Part shown: piece after piece, positions 1 to 8,483 of the stretch
Layout of the letters: each line of letters begins with the position of its first letter
Numbering within the stretch: the first letter of the stretch is position 1
Origin: Pseudomonadota bacterium
Lineage (GTDB): Bacteria; Desulfobacterota; Binatia; UBA12015
Assembly (NCBI GenBank): GCA_005777805.1
Contig: SXLG01000124.1
Location: 1-42,662, forward strand
Direction: 5' to 3'
Length of the DNA: 42,662 bases
Notes under the pieces: generated by a model
Database searches by the model: none
Told to the model about the DNA's origin: nothing
Seen by the model: only the letters and a program-made list of their open reading frames with translations
Made by a program: the position numbers and the translations under genes

Positions 1-5
1 CCCGC

Positions 6-1715
6 TCAGCCCACCGCGCGCATCAGGTGCAGGCGGTCGGAGATCGGGCGGCGGGTGAACACGCTCTGGATCTCCTCGGCCGTGGCGGTGACGGTCATGC
101 CGTTGGAGGGCACCGCCTCGGTGCGGCAGAACTCCGGCACGTCGTCGTCGGCCGCCGTGAAGCCGGCGTTGCGGTTGAAGGTCCACTCATCGACCAGCGT
201 CTGCCAGCCGAGATCGGCGGCCTCCTCGAAGCTCACCTCGCGGCCGATGTGCGCGCCGTAGAGCTGACGGATGTCGTCGATGCGCGGCTGCTGGAACTGG
301 CAGAAGCCCGAGGAGTCGCAGAGCGCGTTGACGAGCTGGGCCTCCTGAGAGGCCGTCGCGGCATCGGCGCCCTCGGGCGTCATGATCACCAGCCCAGCGG
401 TGTGGTCGGCCCCCATCGCACTCGTCATGTACGTGATCGCGGTGGCCGGCAGGCTGCGCAGCTCCCAGGCCGGGATGCCCTGGCCACGCACCGCGGGAAT
501 CCGCGCCTGACCAAAGCGCTTCGCCACTGCCACCACGCCGCGGCCGACGTCCTCTGCGAGCGGGTCGCCCTTGTCGATCTTCTCCATCAGCGCGAGCGCC
601 GCGGCGCCGTCGCCAAAGGCCAGCGCGCCGCAGTCCATCGCCATGCCGATCGCACCTCCGGTCTCGATCGTGTCGAGGCCGAGCTCGTCGCACAGGCGGT
701 CCATCCTGGCGACGGTGTCGAGGTCGGCGATCTCGCAGTTGGAGCCGCAGAGAGCGAGCGTCTCGAACTCGAGCGCGGAAGTGATGTAGTTGCCATCGGC
801 GCCGTGCACGACGTTCGAGCACGACACGATGCAGCCGGTCATGCAGTGGTGCATGCCGCCGCCGCGCGTCTCGAAGTTCTTGACGATCACCGCGCCGTCG
901 AGGTTGGCGGCGTGCTCGAACTGCATCAGGCGCCGGTTGCGGGTCGGGAACGTGCTCAGCATGTTGGCAATCGGAACCGTCGTCGAGGTGCCGTGCTTGA
1001 AGATCTGCGGCCCTTCCTTGTGCTCCTTGGTCATCAGGGCGACCCGTGCCTTGAAGGCGTCCATGTTCTGCGGCAGCCGGGCCTTGGTGCCGTCGTCGTC
1101 GACCACGATCGCCTTCAGGCCCTTGACGCCAAGTGCCGCCCCGAGGCCACCGCGGGCGGCGTGACGAGCCGGGTTCTTCTTGCCCTCGTCGGTGAACCCG
1201 ACGCTGGCGCCGCTGAGACCGAGCTCGCCGGCCGGGCCGACCATCACGAAAGCCGCCTTGGGACCACAGCGGTCGCGCAGCAGCTCGGCACAGGCGTAGG
1301 TGCGGAGCATCTTGAGCTCGGGCGCCTCGGCAAGCTTGAATCCGGTCTTGTCGAGCGTCAGCAGGTAGCGCTTGTCCGCAGCCTTGGCCTTGCCCTGGAC
1401 GATGATCGCGCGGTAGCCGAGCCGCATCATCTTCTGCCCGGCCTGGCCGCCCGAGTTGGCTTCCTTGATGCCGCCGGTGAGCGGGCTCTTGCCGCCCACG
1501 CTCATGCGTCCCGAGGTCGGGGCGATCGAACCCGAGAGCACTCCCGGTGCGATCACGACCTTGTTGCCGGGCCCGAGGGGGTCACACTTCGGATCGACTT
1601 CCTTGTTGAGGATCTTCGCCGAGAGACCGCGGCCGCCGAGCAAGTCCCATTCGGCCGGGAATGGCTCATCGGTCACGGTAAGGGTGGTCATGTCGACGCG
1701 CAGCAGCTTGTCCAT
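6..1715 (-). CDS. Aldehyde:ferredoxin oxidoreductase (AOR family, tungsten/molybdenum enzyme)
   Basis: Predicted cytoplasmic tungstopterin (or molybdopterin) enzyme that oxidises aldehydes to carboxylic acids, with ferredoxin as the usual partner. It has 569 residues, close to the ~600 of the family. The N-terminal AOR domain carries the family signature (GGRGLSAKIL near 27-36, SGSIAPTSGRMSVGGKSPLTG near 61-81). The 4Fe-4S ligands are visible as Cys291, Cys295, Cys299 and Cys472, the last in a D-x-x-G-F-C context. The first spacing is C-x3-C rather than the C-x2-C of the Pyrococcus AOR. The open frame continues well upstream, but the ATG at 1715 has a strong GGAGG Shine-Dalgarno 6 nt before it and starts exactly where family homology starts. 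No ferredoxin, MoaD-like or tungstate-transport gene is adjacent. It diverges from the glucan phosphorylase gene across 186 nt. The family is sure; the substrate is unknown. Confidence 0.93.
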   Translation of the reverse strand: MDKLLRVDMTTLTVTDEPFPAEWDLLGGRGLSAKILNKEVDPKCDPLGPGNKVVIAPGVLSGSIAPTSGRMSVGGKSPLTGGIKEANSGGQAGQKMMRLGYRAIIVQGKAKAADKRYLLTLDKTGFKLAEAPELKMLRTYACAELLRDRCGPKAAFVMVGPAGELGLSGASVGFTDEGKKNPARHAARGGLGAALGVKGLKAIVVDDDGTKARLPQNMDAFKARVALMTKEHKEGPQIFKHGTSTTVPIANMLSTFPTRNRRLMQFEHAANLDGAVIVKNFETRGGGMHHCMTGCIVSCSNVVHGADGNYITSALEFETLALCGSNCEIADLDTVARMDRLCDELGLDTIETGGAIGMAMDCGALAFGDGAAALALMEKIDKGDPLAEDVGRGVVAVAKRFGQARIPAVRGQGIPAWELRSLPATAITYMTSAMGADHTAGLVIMTPEGADAATASQEAQLVNALCDSSGFCQFQQPRIDDIRQLYGAHIGREVSFEEAADLGWQTLVDEWTFNRNAGFTAADDDVPEFCRTEAVPSNGMTVTATAEEIQSVFTRRPISDRLHLMRAVG

Positions 1716-1901
1716 CGGGTCCTCCGTGCCGAGATGGCTACCACGAGGCTCACCGACAACGAAAGGGGGCGCGGACCGAGCGCGACGCGAACCCGCGGCA
1801 GTCCTCCGAGCTCCGCGGGCGGGACTTCGCGACGGCGGGCCGCCACAACAACCCGAGCACCCCTTATCCGGAGCCGCCGCCCTCGTTAGACTCGCAGGGC
1901 A

Positions 1902-4118
1902 ATGATCGACCCGAGCGTGCTCGAACTCCTGCCGCCCAATCTCTCCGCCCTCGCCCGGCTCGCCGGCAACGTCTGGTGGACCTGGAACGAGGGCGGCGAA
2001 AGCCTCTTCCGCGACCTGGCGCCTCACCTCTGGCGCGAGTGCCTGCACAATCCGCTCGAGATTCTGCGCCGGGTCGCGCCCGACCGCTTCTCGCAGCTCA
2101 CTGTCGATCCCTCCTACGTCGGGCGCCTCGAACACTTGAGCCGATCCTTCGACGACTACATGCAGCAGGCACCGGGCCAACATGCCTCGATCCGCGCGAG
2201 CGGCGCGCCGACAGGGTCGGCGACCTGGGGTCACCTTCATCTGCCCGAAGAAGCCGCCGAGCATCCGGTGGCCTACTTCTGCGCCGAGTTCGGCTTGCAC
2301 GAATCGCTGCGTCTCTATTCGGGCGGGCTTGGCATCCTCGCTGGCGATCACCTCAAAGCGGCCTCCGACCACGGCCTGCCGCTGGTGGCGATCGGGCTCC
2401 TCTACCGCAACGGCTACTTCAGCCAGCGCATCGGCACCGACGGGTGGCAGCGCGAGGTCTACGACGACGCCGATTTCGACGCCTTGCCGCTCGAACTGGT
2501 GCGTGACGCCGGCGGCTCACCGCTGCTGGTCGAGGTGCCGATCCGCGGCCGTGCCGTCCGCATTCAGATCTGGCGCGCCGACGTCGGACGGGTCAGGCTC
2601 TTTCTGCTCGACTGCGACGTCGAGGGCAACGAGGCGATCGACCGCTGGATCACGGCCCATCTCTACGGCGGCGACGCTGCGACCCGCATCGTGCAGGAGA
2701 TCGTGCTCGGCATCGGCGGCATTCGTGCCCTGCGCGCCCTGCGCATCACTCCCTCCGGCTACCACATGAACGAGGGCCACTCGGCCTTCCTCGTGCTGGA
2801 GCTGATCCGCGAGCGCCTGCTGCGCGGCGCCAGCCTCGACGATGCCTGCGCGTGGGTACGCGAGCGCGCGGTGTTCACCACCCATACGCCGGTGCCGGCG
2901 GGCAACGACGTCTTCGAGACCAGCATGATGCGCGACTGCCTGCAGGGCTATCTTGACGACTTCAACGGCCAGGGCGAGACCATCTTCGGACTTGGCCGCC
3001 GCCATCCCGGAGACGAGTTCGAACCCTTCGGGATGACCCCTCTGGCGATCCGGATGGCGCACTCCTCCAACGCCGTGAGCGAGCGCCACCGCGAGGTCTG
3101 CGCACGCATGTGGAGCCCGCTCTGGCCCGAGCGCAGCGTCGAGGAAAGCCCGTTCCGCGGCATCACCAACGGCGTCCACGTCCCCACCTGGATCGCACCG
3201 CTGATGCGCCGGCTTTATGCGGAGCATCTCGGCGCCGACTGGCTCGAGCGCGTGGACGATCCCGACCTCTGGGCCCAGATCGATCGCGTGCCCGACGGCG
3301 AACTGTGGCGCATCCACAGCCTGCTGCGCGCCCGCCTGGTCGCGGTCGCGCGCGACGGCGCCGAACAACAATGGCGCCGCGCCGGCGAGTCCGATCAACT
3401 CGTCCGGGCCGCACGCTCGATCCTCGATCCGAACGTGCTGACGATCGGCTTCGCCCGCCGCATCGCCGGTTACAAGCGCTGGGACCTTCTGCTCGCCGAC
3501 ATGGACCGCGCACTCGCCCTGATGAACCACCCCGAGCGACCGATCCAGTTCGTGTTCGCCGGCAAGGCTCACCCCCGGGACAACGAGGGCAAGCGCGTCC
3601 TGCAACAAATCCTCGCCTGGCGCGGACGGCCGGAGCTCCTCAAGCGCGTGATCTTTCTGGAAGGATACGACCATTTCCTCGGCCGCAAGCTCGTGCAGGG
3701 AGTGGACATCTGGCTCAACCTGCCGCTGCCGCCGCTCGAGGCAAGCGGCACCAGTGGCATGAAGGTGATCGTCAACGGCGGCCTCAACGTGAGCGTGCTC
3801 GACGGTTGGTGGGCCGAGGCCTGGGACGGCCACGACGGCAACGGCTGGGCGGTCGGCGAGCCGTGGGATCCGGCGAGCCCGCGCGCCATCAATCCGAGTC
3901 GCGACCGCGACGCCGCCGACGTGCGCGCCGTCTTCGATCTGCTCGAGCACCAGATCGCACCGCTCTTCTACGACCGCGACCGGGCCGGCATTCCGCACGG
4001 CTGGGTCACGCATATGAAAAACTCGATCCGCACGCTCACAGCAGCCTTCAGTGCCAGTCGCATGGTCAAGGAATACGCCCGCCTCTACTGGCCCGGCACG
4101 TCCCTCAACTCGCGCTGA
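1902..4118 (+). CDS. glgP: Alpha-glucan (glycogen) phosphorylase, GT35
   Basis: Cytosolic phosphorylase that releases glucose-1-phosphate from the non-reducing ends of alpha-1,4-glucans using PLP and phosphate. The 738 residues match the shorter bacterial/archaeal alpha-glucan phosphorylase subfamily. This subfamily starts with a DUF3417-like domain (NVWWTWN near residues 23-29), not the regulatory N-terminus of animal enzymes. The PLP-binding lysine is Lys621 in the EASGTSGMK motif, followed by NGGLNVSVLDGWW. Other landmarks are YSGGLGILAGDHLKAASD (about 139-156) and the GFARRIAGYKR segment. The ATG at 1902 is the natural start; only a weak AGGG lies just upstream. The gene is monocistronic, diverging from the AOR gene and converging with the SGNH hydrolase gene. 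No other glycogen-metabolism gene is in the window. Confidence 0.95.
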   Translation: MIDPSVLELLPPNLSALARLAGNVWWTWNEGGESLFRDLAPHLWRECLHNPLEILRRVAPDRFSQLTVDPSYVGRLEHLSRSFDDYMQQAPGQHASIRASGAPTGSATWGHLHLPEEAAEHPVAYFCAEFGLHESLRLYSGGLGILAGDHLKAASDHGLPLVAIGLLYRNGYFSQRIGTDGWQREVYDDADFDALPLELVRDAGGSPLLVEVPIRGRAVRIQIWRADVGRVRLFLLDCDVEGNEAIDRWITAHLYGGDAATRIVQEIVLGIGGIRALRALRITPSGYHMNEGHSAFLVLELIRERLLRGASLDDACAWVRERAVFTTHTPVPAGNDVFETSMMRDCLQGYLDDFNGQGETIFGLGRRHPGDEFEPFGMTPLAIRMAHSSNAVSERHREVCARMWSPLWPERSVEESPFRGITNGVHVPTWIAPLMRRLYAEHLGADWLERVDDPDLWAQIDRVPDGELWRIHSLLRARLVAVARDGAEQQWRRAGESDQLVRAARSILDPNVLTIGFARRIAGYKRWDLLLADMDRALALMNHPERPIQFVFAGKAHPRDNEGKRVLQQILAWRGRPELLKRVIFLEGYDHFLGRKLVQGVDIWLNLPLPPLEASGTSGMKVIVNGGLNVSVLDGWWAEAWDGHDGNGWAVGEPWDPASPRAINPSRDRDAADVRAVFDLLEHQIAPLFYDRDRAGIPHGWVTHMKNSIRTLTAAFSASRMVKEYARLYWPGTSLNSR

Positions 4119-4141
4119 ACCGGGGGCACGTCACGCCTGGG

Positions 4142-5707
4142 TCAGAAGAGCGTGTAGATGAAGGGCGCGAGCCAGGGCGACGCCGCCGCGACGACGAGCA
4201 AGCCGCCGATCGAGAGCAGGCCCGCGAGGGCGGGCAGCACGTACCACTGACCACGCCGCACGAAGGTCGCGAAGAGGGCGATCATCACCGGCAGGCGACT
4301 GCGCAGCTTCCAGAGCACGGCGACGGCAAGACCGCCGCCCGCAAGCCACGGCACCAGTCGCCCGAGCGACGCGGGCAACCACGCCTGGAGGACGGAGAGC
4401 ACCGCAGCGATCGCGACGACCGCCCCCACCAGCAAGGCGACGCCAAGAATGCTCGCCAGCGCGCCCTGCTGCGGAAAGCGCCGCCACATCGCGGTCGCGA
4501 GCACGAGCCAGACCGCGAGCGCCACGACGGGCCAGCGGGGGTACGGGGCGGATGCTGGGCCCGCCGCGCTGGAGCCGGGCTGTCCCGCCACGGGAACCTG
4601 CCGCCGCTCGCCGCGAGGGGGTGGTCCGAGCAAAGCCGGTTGAGCCAGCGCCGCGGCCAGACTCTCGGCCAGAATCTCGTTGCCCGTGGCCGTGGTGTGC
4701 CAGTCGCGCTCAAAATAAAGCGATTTCGCACCCGCCTCCCCGGCCGCGCGTAGGGCCGCCCGCGGATCGACCACCGGCAGACCGGCCTCGTTCGCCAGGC
4801 GCGCCATCGTCGCGAAGGGCCGCTCGGGATCGTAGCGCCGATCGTCGATGAGCCGCGCCATCGCCGCGCGCGACGCCGGATCGACCTGCGCCTTGTCCGG
4901 CACGATCAGCACCACCGGTCGCGCGCCGATTTCCTGCGCCAGCGCGGCGAAAGCCTCGAGCGCGAGTCCCGTTTCGGCAACTCCCGGAGCGGCCTCAAGC
5001 ACACGGAGCCCCCATTCGGCGGGCAGGCCCGGCGCACCCGGAAGCAGCGGCATAGCCGGCGGTGCCACGGCTGCGGCGAGCAGGCTCGCAAGTGCCGAGT
5101 GGCGAGCGAGCCACGTGCCGCGTCCCGGATCAACCAGATTCGCCGGCATGTCGGCCAGTGCTGCGCCGCGCCCGAGCCGGGGCTTGGGGTAGCGCAGGTA
5201 GTGGTCCTGTCCGTTCCAGAAGACGTCGTTCTCATACATTTGCAGCACCACGACGTCGGGCCGGTAGCGGCGCCCCTCGCCATCGAGCCAGAGCACTTCC
5301 TGGTCCGTGGACCAGCCCTCGGTGCCGGCGTTGATCACCTCGACCGCACGGCCTTCGGCCCGCAGGCGCTCCTCGAGCAGAGCCGGAATCGTCGCATCCT
5401 CGGCCACGGTGTAACCCAGCGTGAAGGAGTCGCCGACCATGAGTACGCGCTGTATGCCGGCTGGTGTCTCGTAGCCCACTGATTCCGGCTCGCGCAGCCC
5501 GCGTGAATTGGTGGCATAGGCAACGTCGAACTCGGCGGTATGCCGCCGCGTGCTGGCCCGAGGCTCCTTGATCCAGCCGACACGCGGATCGAAGCGGTTG
5601 AGCGTGGCGGTCGGGGCAAAGCCGAGCAGGCGCAGTACACCTTCGAGCAGGAGCAGGACGAGGACAAAGCTCATCCCGAGGGCCAGGAGCTGACGGAGGG
5701 TCTTCAC
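4142..5707 (-). CDS. Membrane-anchored SGNH/GDSL hydrolase with C-terminal multi-TM, DUF5989-like tail
   Basis: Predicted esterase or O-acyl-transfer-type hydrolase of the SGNH superfamily, acting outside the inner membrane. An N-terminal membrane anchor (about residues 8-28) is followed by the SGNH domain. Block I is GDSF with Ser94, block II NAGTEG (Gly128 region), block III Asn160 in YEND, and block V Asp335-x-His337 (DWHTTATGN). Residues ~395-521 hold four or five membrane segments and finish with a stretch (FVRRGQWYVLPALAG... SPWLAPFIYTLF) that closely resembles the small DUF5989 protein. DUF5989 is normally a separate ~50-residue gene next to SGNH and SxtJ-type genes. The start is a GTG at 5707 with a good GCGGAGG site. 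It begins 14 nt after the stop of the SxtJ-like gene, so the two are probably co-transcribed. The substrate is unknown; cell-surface glycan or secondary-metabolite modification is an inference from family context. Confidence 0.85.
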   Translation of the reverse strand: MKTLRQLLALGMSFVLVLLLLEGVLRLLGFAPTATLNRFDPRVGWIKEPRASTRRHTAEFDVAYATNSRGLREPESVGYETPAGIQRVLMVGDSFTLGYTVAEDATIPALLEERLRAEGRAVEVINAGTEGWSTDQEVLWLDGEGRRYRPDVVVLQMYENDVFWNGQDHYLRYPKPRLGRGAALADMPANLVDPGRGTWLARHSALASLLAAAVAPPAMPLLPGAPGLPAEWGLRVLEAAPGVAETGLALEAFAALAQEIGARPVVLIVPDKAQVDPASRAAMARLIDDRRYDPERPFATMARLANEAGLPVVDPRAALRAAGEAGAKSLYFERDWHTTATGNEILAESLAAALAQPALLGPPPRGERRQVPVAGQPGSSAAGPASAPYPRWPVVALAVWLVLATAMWRRFPQQGALASILGVALLVGAVVAIAAVLSVLQAWLPASLGRLVPWLAGGGLAVAVLWKLRSRLPVMIALFATFVRRGQWYVLPALAGLLSIGGLLVVAAASPWLAPFIYTLF

Positions 5708-5721
5708 CGCGGGCCTCCGCC

Positions 5722-5961
5722 TCAGTCCTGACGGCGCGCCGCGCGCAAGTCGTGCCTGGACCCCGTCCAGGGCAGAAACGCGCCGTCGCGCGGCCGGCGT
5801 CGTCGCAGCGGGTCATCGAACAGGCGCGCCACCAGTGCCAGCGGCCCGACCAGCAGAAAATACATCGCGCCCAGAACGAAATCTCCCATCACCTCGCCGA
5901 AGCGCGTGAGGAAAACGCGAATCCGATCGCCGAGGCGCGATCCCTGTTGCGACTCCGACAT
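5722..5961 (-). CDS. Small SxtJ-like membrane protein
   Basis: A 79-residue protein with one clear membrane segment (about residues 27-47). It is followed by a charged Asp-Asp-Pro-Leu-Arg-rich stretch and a W-containing tail, resembling the C-terminal half of SxtJ-family membrane proteins. In many genomes SxtJ, DUF5989 and an SGNH hydrolase are neighbours, often with a carbamoyltransferase that is absent here. That context supports the call more than the sequence alone. The ATG at 5961 has no strong Shine-Dalgarno. Its stop lies just upstream of the SGNH gene start, whose ribosome-binding site sits directly after this stop codon. At 79 residues it is shorter than usual SxtJ proteins; the missing N-terminal membrane segments may correspond to the extra ones at the end of the SGNH protein (inference). 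Confidence 0.6.
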   Translation of the reverse strand: MSESQQGSRLGDRIRVFLTRFGEVMGDFVLGAMYFLLVGPLALVARLFDDPLRRRRPRDGAFLPWTGSRHDLRAARRQD

Positions 5962-6155
5962 CTGTCCACGAGTAGCTATCGGGCGCGCAAGACAAAGCCA
6001 ACCGACTCCGCGCGGGGCCGTCGCGCGATCCCGTGGACGCGCGCCCCGGCGCGCCCCCTCGGTATGGAGGCCCGTAGTCGGGGTGCCCCACGCGGGGCTC
6101 CGCCACTCGGAACCCCGCACACGAGTCCGCATCGCACGGGAGCAGCGGGTCGTCG

Positions 6156-6482
6156 GTGGCCGGCCGCGCTTCGAAGGGCAGCGCGCACCAGAGCGCAGGG
6201 CACCGGGCATCGGACTGCGCTGCGGAGGCCCTACGGTCGCGAAGGACGCGCGGCGCTGCGCGTGTGATTTCGCGCGGATCCCCCTGGCGAAGGCCGTGGC
6301 CGGCCGCGCTTCGAGCAGCAACGCGCACCAGAGCGCAGGGCATCGCGCTGCGCTGCGGAGACCCCGCGGCCGCGAAGGCCGCGCGGCGCTGCGCGCTCAG
6401 CGCTCCGCGCGTGAGTCCTCGCGCGGAGCGCAGGCGAAGGCGGTGGCCGGGCGCGCTTCGAAGGGCAGCGCGCACCAGAGCG
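6156..6482. repeat. ~140/147-nt imperfect tandem repeat (2.3 copies) running into a gene 3' end
   Basis: Units start at 6156, 6296 and 6443 with a shared core (gtggccgg-cgcgcttcga, then gcgcaccagagcg). Copies 1 and 2 are nearly full length (140 and 147 nt); copy 3 is about 40 nt and lies inside the 3' end of the TPR lipoprotein gene. The units are extremely GC-rich and full of short palindromes (TTCGAA, CCGCGG, GCGCGC), so a transcript could fold strongly. The whole gene-free stretch 5962-6396 between the SxtJ-like start and the lipoprotein stop consists of copies 1 and 2 plus about 190 nt in which I see no gene. The open frames crossing it change identity from copy to copy and do not look coding. 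Confidence 0.8.
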
Positions 6483-7440
6483 TGAGCGCTTGTTCGTCGG
6501 CCCGCTGGGCCGCGGCGTCGCCCAGTGCGCGGTGGATGTCCGCGGCCCGTTTGCGGGCCTGAATCGCGGCCGCCGGGTCGCCCGCCGCCGCCGCAGCCTC
6601 GCTCAGCAAGACCAGACTCGCGGCGATCGCCGGCACGTCCTCCACACCCCGCGCCAGGGCAAGTGCCGATTCAGCTCGTGTCCGGGCTGTGGCGGGATCG
6701 CCCGCGTCAAGATCGAGCCGGGCCAGATTGCGCAGGCGAAGCGCGACCGCACTCGTGCGCTCGCCGTCGCGATCGAGGGCAAGCGCACGCTCGAGACGCT
6801 GGCGTGCGCGCCGCTCGTCGCCACCGGCGCGGTCGAGAAGTGCCAGGTCGTTGAGTGCCGCCGCCTCGACCTCATCGGCATCCGCCGCTGCGGCCAGGAC
6901 CGTAGCCCGCTCCAGGAGGCCGCGGCTCTGATCTGGTGGGGCGAGCGAGGCCTGCTCGACGAGAGCTGCCGCCTCGATGTCGCCGAATCCGCCGGCGCGC
7001 GCGATCTCCATCGCCTCGGCAAGTGCCACACCTGCATCCTCGCCCTTGCCGCCGAGTCCTGCGATCCGCAGCAGGGCCGACGCCGTCTCGCGACTCGCGT
7101 CGATCCGCCGCCACGACCCGAGCGCCTGCTCCTCGAGCCCGACGGCACGCTCGCGATCACCAGCGAGCGCGGCCGCCTGGGCACCCTGCTCGGCAGCTCG
7201 CGCGGCGGCCGCAAGTCCCGGTGCTGGCTCCCGCCGTGCCGCCGTGCAGGCGTTGACAATCATGAATCCGAGAAGTGCGAGAACTGAGCCGATACTCGGC
7301 CGTGCCCGCGCGACCATGCACGCGCGCGCGGCATCGACGCGCGGCGCCAAGCAGGACCCCGCGCGTGCCTCGTTGACCCGCGCTGCCGCGGTGGCCACCG
7401 GCAGGGGCGCGGTCTCGGCGCTGCGCTCAGCGCTGTCCAT
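6397..7440 (-). CDS. TPR-repeat lipoprotein downstream of MlaD
   Basis: Alanine-rich alpha-helical protein of about 347 residues with several tetratricopeptide-like helix pairs over residues ~80-320 (A-x2-L-x7-A-x2-L patterns). A hydrophobic segment ending in a lipobox-like V-N-A-C (Cys65) suggests a lipid-anchored periplasmic protein. Start choice is awkward. The ATG at 7440 has a perfect GGAGG site and overlaps the mlaD stop by 14 nt, but gives a 42-residue extension before the signal-like segment. The ATG at 7317 gives a normal lipoprotein signal but has no Shine-Dalgarno. The last ~25 residues are encoded by copy 3 of the 140-nt repeat, so the natural C-terminus may have been replaced. 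Tight coupling to mlaEFD suggests an accessory role in lipid transport (inference). It is neither MlaC nor MlaB. Confidence 0.7.
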   Translation of the reverse strand: MDSAERSAETAPLPVATAAARVNEARAGSCLAPRVDAARACMVARARPSIGSVLALLGFMIVNACTAARREPAPGLAAAARAAEQGAQAAALAGDRERAVGLEEQALGSWRRIDASRETASALLRIAGLGGKGEDAGVALAEAMEIARAGGFGDIEAAALVEQASLAPPDQSRGLLERATVLAAAADADEVEAAALNDLALLDRAGGDERRARQRLERALALDRDGERTSAVALRLRNLARLDLDAGDPATARTRAESALALARGVEDVPAIAASLVLLSEAAAAAGDPAAAIQARKRAADIHRALGDAAAQRADEQALTLWCALPFEARPATAFACAPREDSRAER

Positions 7441-8473
7441 CGCTGACCTCCCCGGCCGCTCGCCCACCGCCCGACGCACGGGGCGTGGCCTCGCGACCCA
7501 GGACGAGTGGTGCCGCTCGCACGGGCGCGGGCATCGAGCCGCGCAGCAGCACCGACTGGCCGGCAGCGTCAAGCACGTCGGAGGCCTGACGCACGCCGTG
7601 CGCAGCCCCGGTCGCGATCGAGGGCAAGCTCTCCGAGGCCAGGCGCACGTTGCGACCGACCACGGCCGCGTCCGCGGCGACCCCGGGCAGCACCTGTGCG
7701 GCGCGGCGCAACTCACTCGAAATCACGGCGATGTCCTCGGCGGCGCGGCGGACCTGTGCCATCGTCGCCGGCAACTCGGCGGTGGCGACACGCACGTCGG
7801 CGAATGCCTCCTTCGCCTCGGCAAGCGTCGCATCGAGGGAGGCCCCGGTCTGCGACGACGCGACCAGGTGGCCGATCGTCCCCTCGCCGCGGTCGATCCG
7901 CTCGAGGATCGAGTCGAGACTCTCCAGCGAGCGAAGCACCGGGGCCTCGGGTGTGGCCAGCTCGTGGCTCAGCTTCGCCACGTCGGTGAGGATCGAATCG
8001 AGTTTGTGCAGCATCGGTTCGAGCTGCTCGGCCGCCGCGGCAAGCGAGACCGGCTCCTCGGTCTCGAGCAGCGCGTCGGGCTCGATCGACGCGGCCTTGG
8101 GATCACCGACGCTGATCTCGATCGATTTGTCGCCGAGCAATCCCACCGAGCCGATGGTCGCGATCGAGTCGGCGCGAATGTTCTCCAGTCGTTCGCGATC
8201 GACATCAAGCATCACCTGGACCCGCGCGCGGCCATCGGTCGCCCCCTCGGCGGTGAGGCTCAGGCCCTTGACCGAGCCAACGTTGAGGCCGGCCAGAAAC
8301 ACCGGCGCGCCCGGCCGGAGTCCGCTGCTGTTGGCGAAGACTGCGCGCAGCCGCACTCGCGGCCGGAAGATACCCTCCTCCGAGCCCAGCATCGCTGTCA
8401 TGATCGCCGCCGCGACCAAGCCGAGCAGCACGAAGCCGCCGACCAGGATCTCCCGCTGTCGCTCTGCCACCAT
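7427..8473 (-). CDS. mlaD: MlaD-type MCE-domain lipid-binding protein
   Basis: Inner-membrane-anchored, periplasmic MCE protein that forms the hexameric lipid channel of an Mla-type ABC transporter. Of 348 residues, 11-30 form the single N-terminal membrane helix. Residues ~38-116 form the MCE domain (RAVFANSSGLRPGAPVFLAGLNVGSVKGL, then SIATIGSVGLLGDKSIEI). Residues ~130-310 are a long heptad-rich helical region typical of the longer bacterial MCE proteins. The C-terminal ~35 residues are low-complexity Ala/Gly/Arg. The ATG at 8473 has a GGGAGAAGAG site. The start lies 10 nt downstream of the mlaF stop, and the end overlaps the TPR lipoprotein start. Confidence 0.92.
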   Translation of the reverse strand: MVAERQREILVGGFVLLGLVAAAIMTAMLGSEEGIFRPRVRLRAVFANSSGLRPGAPVFLAGLNVGSVKGLSLTAEGATDGRARVQVMLDVDRERLENIRADSIATIGSVGLLGDKSIEISVGDPKAASIEPDALLETEEPVSLAAAAEQLEPMLHKLDSILTDVAKLSHELATPEAPVLRSLESLDSILERIDRGEGTIGHLVASSQTGASLDATLAEAKEAFADVRVATAELPATMAQVRRAAEDIAVISSELRRAAQVLPGVAADAAVVGRNVRLASESLPSIATGAAHGVRQASDVLDAAGQSVLLRGSMPAPVRAAPLVLGREATPRASGGGRAAGEVSDGQR

Positions 8474-8483
8474 CTCTTCTCCC

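Noticed and set aside
5813..6475. A minus-strand frame through the 140-nt repeats that could encode a repetitive Arg/Ala protein
   Set aside because: The repeat copies are read in different frames, there is no ribosome-binding site, and the end overlaps the SxtJ-like gene in another frame.
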